Shown here: piece after piece, positions 15,232 through 20,407 of the stretch
Numbering within the stretch: the stretch's first letter is position 1
How the letters are laid out: each line of letters starts with the position of its first letter
DNA from: Verrucomicrobiota bacterium
GTDB taxonomy: Bacteria; Verrucomicrobiota; Verrucomicrobiia; Opitutales; Opitutaceae
Length of the DNA stretch: 20,407 nucleotides
Direction of reading: 5' to 3'
Assembly: GCA_023430565.1 (NCBI GenBank)
Contig: JAEZAD010000171.1
Location: forward strand, 1-20,407
Notes under the pieces: model-generated
Databases searched by the model: none
What the model was told of the DNA's origin: nothing
The model's input: the letters and a program-made list of their open reading frames with translations, nothing else
Program-made: the position numbers and the translations under genes

Positions 15232-16548
15232 ATGTCTTACCTCACCCGCCCCGGGCTGCGCAGACTCGCGCCCGCCTTCGTGCTCCTCGCCATGACCCGC
15301 GCCATCGCCGCCTACGAACCCGCTCCGGAAAATCTCGCCGCCCGCGAATGGTTTCAGGACGCCAAATTCGGTCTCTTCATTCACTGGGGCGTCTACAGCG
15401 TGCCCGGCGACGGCGAGTGGGTGATGAACGAGAAGAAGATCTCCGTTTCCGACTACGAACCGCTTGCCGCGCAGTTCAACCCGACCTCGTTCGACGCCGA
15501 CGCCTGGGTGCGCATGGCGAAGGACGCCGGCATGCGTTACATCACGATCACCAGCAAACACCACGACGGCTTTGCGATGTGGGGCACGAAACAGAGCCCG
15601 TGGAACATCGTCGACGCCACGCCTTACGGACGCGACGTGCTGAAGCAGCTCGCCGAGGCCTGCCAGCGCGAAGGCATCAAGCTCTTCTTCTATCACTCGC
15701 ATCTGGACTGGCATCATCCGGACTATTTCCCGCGCGGCCGAACCGGCCACGCGACGGGTCGCGCCGAAACCGGCGACTTCAACCGGTATCTCGATTTCAT
15801 GGACGCGCAGTTGGAGGAACTGCTGACCGGCTACGGGCCGATCGCGGGAGTCTGGTTCGACGGCATGTGGGACAAACCGGACGCCGACTGGCGGCTCGAC
15901 CGCACCTATGCGTTGATTCACCGGCTCCAGCCCGCCGCGCTGATCGGCAACAATCACCACCTCGCTCCGAAGGACGGCGAGGATTTTCAGATGTTCGAGA
16001 AAGACCTGCCCGGTCAGAACCGCTCCGGCTATTCGCCCGACGCAAAGATCGGCAACCTCCCGCTCGAAACCTGCGAAACGATCAACGGCGCCTGGGGCTA
16101 CAACGCCTCCGACACGCGCTTCAAGAACACGCGCGATCTCGTCCACTACCTCGTCCGCGCCGCGGGCTCGAACGCCAACTTCCTGCTCAATGTCGGCCCG
16201 ATGCCCACCGGCGAGATCCAGCCGGAGTTTCGCGAACGCCTCGCCGCCATCGGCGCCTGGCTGCGCATCCATGGCGAAACCGTCTACGGCACGCGCGGCG
16301 GACCGATGCCCACGCGCGCGTGGGGCGTCACGACGCAGAACGACCGTCATGTGTATCTTCACGTCCTCGACTGGCCCGACCAGCTTCTGCCATTGCCGGC
16401 GGGCGTGCACGCGAAGAACCCGCGACTCTTCGGCTCGGGCGAGACGATCGAGGTCACGACGATCGACGACACCGCGGTGCTGCATCTCCCCGCGGAGATC
16501 GATCCCGATGGACTGAATCACCGCATCGTTGTCTGGGATCGCGAATAG
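15232..16548 (+). CDS. Exported alpha-L-fucosidase, glycoside hydrolase family 29
   Basis: GH29 enzymes cleave terminal alpha-L-fucose with a retaining mechanism. The 438-residue protein starts with a signal peptide (hydrophobic core about 12-21, likely cleavage AIAA|Y after residue 27), so it acts in the periplasm or outside. Family motifs in order: KFGLFIHWGVYSVPG with His51, TSKHHDGFAMW with His110-His111, the nucleophile Asp210 in GVWFDGMW, a candidate acid/base Glu256 in FQMFEKDLPG, WGYN, and NFLLNVGPMPTGEI. The 46-residue spacing from nucleophile to candidate acid/base is reasonable for the family, but that glutamate is only inferred. The start at 15232 gives the signal peptide; an earlier in-frame start would bury it. 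A strong terminator lies about 120 bases downstream. Confidence 0.94.
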   Translation: MSYLTRPGLRRLAPAFVLLAMTRAIAAYEPAPENLAAREWFQDAKFGLFIHWGVYSVPGDGEWVMNEKKISVSDYEPLAAQFNPTSFDADAWVRMAKDAGMRYITITSKHHDGFAMWGTKQSPWNIVDATPYGRDVLKQLAEACQREGIKLFFYHSHLDWHHPDYFPRGRTGHATGRAETGDFNRYLDFMDAQLEELLTGYGPIAGVWFDGMWDKPDADWRLDRTYALIHRLQPAALIGNNHHLAPKDGEDFQMFEKDLPGQNRSGYSPDAKIGNLPLETCETINGAWGYNASDTRFKNTRDLVHYLVRAAGSNANFLLNVGPMPTGEIQPEFRERLAAIGAWLRIHGETVYGTRGGPMPTRAWGVTTQNDRHVYLHVLDWPDQLLPLPAGVHAKNPRLFGSGETIEVTTIDDTAVLHLPAEIDPDGLNHRIVVWDRE

Positions 16549-16665
16549 CTGACCGCGCCTTCTCTCCTCCTTCGCGGGCCACTGCTGAAACCCTCACACG
16601 CTGCGGCGAGCGCCTCGAGAGACCGACCTCGCTCCCGCTGCCCTCGCGTTCCGAACTCACCAAAT

Positions 16666-16696
16666 AAATAGGCGCGCGAAAATCGCGCGCCTATTT
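16666..16696. terminator. Strong bidirectional terminator between fucosidase and the lysine-rich gene
   Basis: A perfect 14-bp stem (16666-16679 with 16683-16696) has a 3-base AAA loop. On the plus strand the stem end gives four Ts (16694-16697); on the minus strand the descending arm runs into TATTTATTTGG. It sits downstream of both the plus-strand fucosidase and the minus-strand lysine-rich gene, so it can terminate both. Confidence 0.85.
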
Positions 16697-16711
16697 TCAA
16701 GAAGGACATCG

Positions 16712-16743
16712 GTTCGTCTCAGCGAGTAATCGTCGAGACGAAC
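16712..16743. repeat. Second hairpin after the lysine-rich gene
   Basis: GTTCGTCTC (16712-16720) and GAGACGAAC (16735-16743) are perfect 9-base inverted arms with a 14-base loop. It lies between the stop of the lysine-rich peptide gene (16759) and the terminator at 16666-16696, so it would be part of that gene's 3' untranslated RNA. Confidence 0.55.
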
Positions 16744-16758
16744 GCGAGCTTCGCACTC

Positions 16759-16830
16759 TTACTTCTTCTTCTTAGCAGTCTTCTTTTTCGGAGCGCTCTT
16801 CTTGGCAGCTTTCGCGGATTTCTTGGCCAT
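16759..16830 (-). CDS. 23-residue lysine-rich basic peptide (histone H1-like tail)
   Basis: ATG at 16830 to TAA at 16759-16761 encodes 23 residues, of which 12 are lysine and 6 alanine, with a single proline (start MAKKSAKAAKKSAP, end KKKK). This resembles the lysine/alanine/proline tails of histone H1-like bacterial DNA-binding proteins, but without a folded domain. Binding to DNA or RNA is inference. The frame is open upstream to 17001, but that extension has no recognisable family and different composition. The leader just before the ATG is rich in A and C and unstructured (AAAACCAAAACCCTAAAAC), with no Shine-Dalgarno sequence. A hairpin and a strong terminator follow, so this could be a stand-alone transcription unit. 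It may be missed by gene callers because of its size. Confidence 0.6.
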   Translation of the reverse strand: MAKKSAKAAKKSAPKKKTAKKKK

Positions 16831-17269
16831 GTTTGTTTTAGGGTTTTGGTTTTGCTCACCGAACGAACGAGTGGCTCGTCGGCGCGCCTCCAATTGGCCG
16901 ACTCGAAACGATTTTGTAAATGTTAGATTCGCGAGTTGCGCGCAGATTTTTTCCAACCGCCAAACGTGGTCGCGCACGCGCAACGCCGGTTTTTTGTCCA
17001 CGCACGCTCACTTCATCACGACATCGACGCGCTGAAATCGCGCGACTTCTTCGACGACGAACGCACTTCGACGAGGAGAAACATCGCGCTCCTTCACGAG
17101 CGCTTCGCTCGAAAACCCAAAGCGCTCGTTTCATCCGCACGCGCCACGCGGGCCTCGAATTTACCTCGAAGAATCGACGCAGCACGCGCGTCGGCTCGAG
17201 GAAGTTTTCAGCGGAGACGGCGCATCGACCGAAAGGATACCGCGCGAGGCGGACGCCGATCGCTCCGCC
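16831..17269. other. Non-coding stretch between the lysine-rich gene and the PAP2 gene
   Basis: No frame in these 439 bases gives a protein I recognise; the longest ones are arginine-rich and look like by-products of CG-rich sequence. The part next to the lysine-rich gene holds small palindromes: ACGAG/CTCGT with a 3-base loop (about 16868-16880), GTCGGC/GCCGAC around CCAATTGG (about 16879-16904), and the A/T-rich ATTTACAAAAT on the minus strand (16914-16924), a possible -10 region. A longer inverted repeat lies at 17096-17129. Confidence 0.45.
17096..17129. repeat. 10-base inverted repeat with a competing inner hairpin
   Basis: ACGAGCGCTT (17096-17105) and AAGCGCTCGT (17120-17129) are perfect inverted copies with a 14-base loop. 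CGAGCG (17097-17102) can instead pair with CGCTCG (17106-17111) over a 3-base loop, so the two folds exclude each other. No gene adjoins it closely. Confidence 0.45.
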
Positions 17270-17271
17270 TC
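17246..17271 (-). terminator. Hairpin overlapping the PAP2 stop codon
   Basis: GAGGCGGA and TCCGCCTC (17246-17253 and 17264-17271) form a perfect 8-bp stem with a 10-base loop. The stem on the minus strand starts inside the PAP2 stop codon (TGA, 17272-17270). There is no T-tract after it, so it may protect the transcript end or terminate weakly. Confidence 0.45.
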
Positions 17272-17980
17272 AGGTTTGGGTCGTGCGCGCGAGGCGGCGG
17301 CGACCGATCATGTGCGCCGAGAACCAGCACATCTGCGCCCACGCCACACCCGCAGCCCAGCCCGCCACCACGTCCGTCGGATAGTGCACGCCGAGATAAA
17401 CGCGGCTGAAACCCACGGCGAAACTCAGAAGCAGGGCGGCGGCGAACACGTAGACCTTTTCGCGAGGACGGTCCGCCAGTCGCGCGAGCAGCACGGCAAC
17501 GGTCAAATAAATCGTCGCCGACGACATCGCGTGCCCGCTGGGAAAGCTCAGCGAATCGATGTCGACGAGACGGAGCGCCTCGTCCGGTCGCGTGCGGCCA
17601 TAAAGGGTCTTGAGCAGTTCGTTGAGGGTCGCTCCTCCGAGTGAAGCCACCGCGAGGAACAACGCCGCGGCGAAGCGGCGAGAGAGGAGCAAGAATCCGA
17701 CAATGAACGCCACGACCGGCACGAGCACCGCCGCACTGCCCAGCGCGGTGATGTCGCGGGCGACCTCGACCATTTTCGACGGCCCCCATGGCTCGCCGGT
17801 CGCCGGATCGCGCAGCAGGCGCAGAAGATCGATTTCGACGTGAAGGTATTCCTCTTCACGCACCTCGTCGGCCACCGCGAAGAACACCCCCACGGCGAAG
17901 AGCAGAATGCCGAGGTTGCAGAGCGCAAGCGGTCCGAGAGCGAGGAGCCGCTGAAGCCATTCTTTGCTGCGAGCGATCAT
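17270..17980 (-). CDS. PAP2 superfamily membrane phosphatase
   Basis: The 236-residue protein has about six hydrophobic segments and the three-part phosphatase signature of the family. KTLYGRTRP at 124-132 fits KxxxxxxRP. PSGH at 147-150 carries the general acid His150. SRVYLGVHYPTD at 192-203 fits SRxxxxxHxxxD, with the nucleophile His199. Such enzymes remove phosphate from lipid substrates such as undecaprenyl pyrophosphate, phosphatidic acid, phosphatidylglycerol phosphate or lipid A; the sequence does not decide which. It starts 15 bases after the DUF885 gene on the same strand, so the two are probably cotranscribed. No clear ribosome binding site lies in that short gap. An 8-bp hairpin overlaps its stop codon. 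Confidence 0.9.
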   Translation of the reverse strand: MIARSKEWLQRLLALGPLALCNLGILLFAVGVFFAVADEVREEEYLHVEIDLLRLLRDPATGEPWGPSKMVEVARDITALGSAAVLVPVVAFIVGFLLLSRRFAAALFLAVASLGGATLNELLKTLYGRTRPDEALRLVDIDSLSFPSGHAMSSATIYLTVAVLLARLADRPREKVYVFAAALLLSFAVGFSRVYLGVHYPTDVVAGWAAGVAWAQMCWFSAHMIGRRRLARTTQT

Positions 17981-17995
17981 CGCCGGCTTGGACCG

Positions 17996-19759
17996 TTATC
18001 GCCGGCTTTCGAGCCACGCGTCGAACCTCGATTCCAGAATCTCGAGCGGCAGCGAGCCTTCTTCGAGGATATGGTCGTGAAACGCGCGGATGTCCCAGTT
18101 CCTCCCGAGCTGTTTCTCGCCGCGGGCGCGAAGCTCGAGGATTTTCAGTTGTCCGAGTTTGTAGGAGAGCGCCTGCGCGGGAATCGCCATGTAGCGCTCG
18201 ACCTCGGCGCGGTGCTTCTGCTCGTCGCCACCCTCCTGCTCGATGATGTAGGCCAGCGCCTGCTCGCGCGACCAGCTCTGGGCATGCAGCCCGGTGTCGA
18301 GCACGAGTCGCACGGCGCGGTGCATGTCGCCGAGCAGCATGCCGAGGTATTGGTAGGGATCGGTGTAAAGGCCGAGTTCCCGGCCCAGGCTCTCGGTGTA
18401 AAGCGCCCAGCCTTCGACATAAGCGCTGTTCCAGCCGAACTGGCGAAAACGCGGGAGCGTTTTGTTCTCCAACGTGAGTGCGATCTGGAAGTGATGCCCC
18501 GGGATCGCCTCATGCAGGAACAGGTTTTCCATCCGGGAGGTGCGGTTTTTGCGTGGATCGATGATCGGCACGTAGAACACACCCGGCCGTGAGCCATCCG
18601 AGGCGGCAGGCATGTATTCGGCGGACGCGGTGGCGGCCCGGAATTTTTCGGTCGCGCGAATTTCGAACGGCGTGCGCGGCACCCGAGCGAAGAATTTGGG
18701 AATCGCCGGCGCGAGCCTCGCCTCGATCGCCCGATAGGCGTCGAGCACCTCGTCCTCGGTCGTGAAGGGCGCAAACTGCGGATCGGTCGCAACGAAGTTG
18801 AGAAAGTCGAACAGCGAACCCTGGTAGCCGACCTGCGCCTGCACTTTTTCCATCTCGGAGCGGATGCGGGCGACTTCGCGCCGGCCGAGATCGTGGATCT
18901 CGTCGGGCGCGAGGTTCGTGGTGGTCCAGAATTGGATCAGGTAGGCATACATCTCGCCTCCACCGGGAATCGCCCCGATTCCGGCAGTGTCGCGGCATCT
19001 CGGCAGATACTCGGTCTTGATGAAGTCGTGCAGGCGAGCGTAGGCGGGGATGATGACCGTGCGGATGGCGGCAAGGTAATCGGCGCGGAGTTTGTCGACC
19101 GCAGCGGGGGCGAGGTCGGCAGGAAGTTTTTCCAGCGGAGCGAAGAAAATGTTCTGCTCCGCGTCGTCGGTCATGAGCGGCGCGTATTGCGGCAGCGTGC
19201 GCTCCATCAGAATCCGCGGCTGCACCAAGCCGCGAGACACGCCTTCGCGCATGTTGGCGATCGCGGTGTCGGCCCAGGCGGCGAAACCGTGCGCGCGAGC
19301 GATGAAATTGCGGTAGTCCTGCTCGGTCTTGAAAGGATGGATACTCGAGCCCGAGCCCATCTGCGCGAACGTGAGCGCGCCGGAGTAGAACTGGTTGATG
19401 GGCAGCAGATGCGCCGGCTGCGTGAGACCGAGCCGGCGGGTCTCGAGCGTCCACTTCAGGATGTCGTAGCTGAGCTGGTGGGAGGCGGAGAGCGCGGCGC
19501 GGTCGAACTCCTCGAGTCCCGCGAGCGTGCGCTCGGTGAACGCGGCGTCTTTGGCGCGATGCTCGGGACTGAGTTCGTTGGGCCAGACGTGCTCGTAGCG
19601 TTTGTCGCTGTCGCCATTTCCGGCCGCCTCCACCGGCGAGAGGGCGAGGAGCTCTTCGTAATAGCGGTCGAGGAAATCATCGAACGGCGCCGCGCAAAGC
19701 GAGCCGCACGCCAGGGCCATCATCGTCAGCAAGGCTGTAGGGAAACGTCCGATATGCAT
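17996..19759 (-). CDS. Exported DUF885 family protein, probable zinc metallopeptidase
   Basis: The 587-residue protein matches DUF885 in length and motifs. A signal peptide (residues about 7-23, cleavage near CA|AP) sends it to the periplasm; cysteines there do not fit a lipobox well. The putative zinc site is HEAIPGHH at 416-423 with a downstream glutamate, Glu449, in YVEGWALYTESLG. This HExxxxHH-plus-E arrangement is characteristic of the family. Other DUF885 landmarks are IPGGGEMYAYLIQFWTTTN (read as IPGGGEMYAYL), DEIHDLGRREVARI, and the PGVFYVP stretch before the zinc site. Peptidase activity is expected from the motif, but the substrate is unknown. The start at 19759 gives the signal peptide; the frame is open further upstream but overlaps the next gene. 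PAP2 follows after 15 bases. Confidence 0.92.
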   Translation of the reverse strand: MHIGRFPTALLTMMALACGSLCAAPFDDFLDRYYEELLALSPVEAAGNGDSDKRYEHVWPNELSPEHRAKDAAFTERTLAGLEEFDRAALSASHQLSYDILKWTLETRRLGLTQPAHLLPINQFYSGALTFAQMGSGSSIHPFKTEQDYRNFIARAHGFAAWADTAIANMREGVSRGLVQPRILMERTLPQYAPLMTDDAEQNIFFAPLEKLPADLAPAAVDKLRADYLAAIRTVIIPAYARLHDFIKTEYLPRCRDTAGIGAIPGGGEMYAYLIQFWTTTNLAPDEIHDLGRREVARIRSEMEKVQAQVGYQGSLFDFLNFVATDPQFAPFTTEDEVLDAYRAIEARLAPAIPKFFARVPRTPFEIRATEKFRAATASAEYMPAASDGSRPGVFYVPIIDPRKNRTSRMENLFLHEAIPGHHFQIALTLENKTLPRFRQFGWNSAYVEGWALYTESLGRELGLYTDPYQYLGMLLGDMHRAVRLVLDTGLHAQSWSREQALAYIIEQEGGDEQKHRAEVERYMAIPAQALSYKLGQLKILELRARGEKQLGRNWDIRAFHDHILEEGSLPLEILESRFDAWLESRR

Positions 19760-19762
19760 GCA

Positions 19763-19780
19763 GTCGCACGGTGGCGCGAC
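19763..19780. promoter_or_regulatory. Hairpin directly before the DUF885 start codon
   Basis: GTCGC (19763-19767) and GCGAC (19776-19780) pair over an 8-base loop, and the flanking GCA and TGC extend the stem past a one-base bulge (to 19760 and 19784). It occupies the place where a ribosome binding site would be. It could reduce DUF885 translation or couple it to the upstream gene. Confidence 0.3.
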
Positions 19781-19799
19781 TTGCAGTCGGGTCAAAACT

Positions 19800-20407
19800 T
19801 CAGTCGCCGTTTCGCGGCTGCCGCAACACCCCCACCGCCCCCAGCACGAAACACAGGCCGGCGCCGCCCAAAACAGCGGGCCAGGCCGACAGGATTTTCG
19901 GTGCGAACCACGACAAAATGCCGACCTCGATCGGCGCAGAAAACGCGAAACCGGACCCGGCGGTCGTTCGCGCGACCACACGGACGTCGCCTTGGCCCAC
20001 CAGGAAATTGACGGTCCGGCCTTGTGGTGTGAGCGCGACGTCGCCGCCGAGCGCGTGCACGCGTTCGCCGTTGGCGCGCTCCAGCCAGAGGCTCGACGAT
20101 GAATCGTCGGGGCTGCCCTCGACCCGGAACCGCAGCACGGCGAGGCCTGCGCGCTTGAGCGGCTGGCTCGCATATAACTGGTCCGTCAGACCGTCGCTGG
20201 CCGACGCCCGCGCGCCAGGCGATTCGAGCGTTTCGAATCCTCGGGCACGCACCGCGTCGCGACGCATCGCCAAAGGAGGAACAAGACTCGGCGGCAGCCG
20301 CGCACGCATGCGGGGATCGCGCAGGAGATCGCGCGCGAGTTCGAAGTGAGGCAGGAATCTTGAGACCAGAGGGTCCTTGGAAAGCGTTCCCTCGTCGTCC
20401 GTGGCGA
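19800..20407 (-). CDS. Unrecognised membrane-anchored protein, C-terminal part
   Basis: An open minus-strand frame enters from the right edge and ends at 19800 after 201 codons. It has no stop between 20407 and 20309, so the ATG at 20309 is internal and the gene starts outside the window. I do not recognise the family. The visible part is mostly polar and likely beta-rich (AVLRFRVEGSPDD, SSLWLERANGERVHALGG, TVNFLVGQGDVRVVART), followed by a single C-terminal hydrophobic segment (SAWPAVLGGAGLCFVLGAVGVL) and the short basic tail RQPRNGD. This suggests an extracytoplasmic domain held by a C-terminal anchor. It lies 40 bases before the DUF885 gene on the same strand, so it may head that operon. 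Confidence 0.65.
   Translation of the reverse strand, partial: ATDDEGTLSKDPLVSRFLPHFELARDLLRDPRMRARLPPSLVPPLAMRRDAVRARGFETLESPGARASASDGLTDQLYASQPLKRAGLAVLRFRVEGSPDDSSSSLWLERANGERVHALGGDVALTPQGRTVNFLVGQGDVRVVARTTAGSGFAFSAPIEVGILSWFAPKILSAWPAVLGGAGLCFVLGAVGVLRQPRNGD

Noticed and set aside
16885..16905. GGAGG on the minus strand as a ribosome binding site for a further small gene
   Set aside because: No ATG, GTG or TTG follows at usable distance; it is part of a palindromic leader.
1..20407. tRNA, rRNA, CRISPR array, phage or insertion sequence
   Set aside because: No cloverleaf-like segment, regularly spaced direct repeat, transposase, integrase or phage structural gene was found in any frame.

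Overview
This is a GC-rich chromosomal window of mostly ordinary metabolic genes from a Gram-negative-type bacterium. Several products carry signal peptides, and there is an AsmA/DUF748-like envelope protein. The mixture (PutA, a his cluster, a GH29 fucosidase, DUF885, a tiny lysine-rich peptide, many short intergenic palindromes) fits Verrucomicrobiota, perhaps Opitutaceae. That placement is inference from style and gene content; the window holds no rRNA or other phylogenetic marker.

Layout, left to right. At the left edge, on the minus strand, is the first 31 codons of what looks like a sigma-70 family (ECF-type) sigma factor. Divergent from it is a bifunctional proline dehydrogenase / glutamate-semialdehyde dehydrogenase (putA), whose frame is broken by an apparent single-base deletion near 2080. 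Convergent to putA is citrate synthase (gltA). Then a minus-strand histidine cluster is transcribed hisD-hisC-hisB-hisH (8602 to 4849), preceded by an exported LolA-like protein and by guaA. A DUF2254 membrane protein (plus) meets a DUF748-like envelope protein (minus) tail to tail with overlapping stop codons. An MFS transporter and an exported alpha-L-fucosidase follow on the plus strand. The right end is minus strand: a 23-residue lysine-rich peptide with its own strong terminator, a PAP2 phosphatase, an exported DUF885 metallopeptidase-like protein, and the C-terminal part of an unrecognised membrane protein that runs off the window.

How the genes work together. PutA takes proline to glutamate, and gltA opens the TCA cycle that receives the carbon. 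HisD, HisC, HisB and HisH are four histidine biosynthesis proteins; hisA, hisF, hisG and hisI/E are not in this window. GuaA makes GMP from XMP. The fucosidase and MFS transporter look like a small sugar-utilisation pair. DUF885 and PAP2 are 15 bases apart and probably cotranscribed.

No new multi-gene system is evident. The most interesting material lies between the genes. Different palindromic repeat-like elements occupy the hisD/hisC gap, the hisB/hisH gap and the putA/gltA gap, with two related hairpins after guaA. In the his cluster each element supplies part or all of the upstream gene's stop codon and reaches the next gene's start region. The other item of note is the lysine-rich micro-gene, which sits in a compact, highly structured transcription unit.
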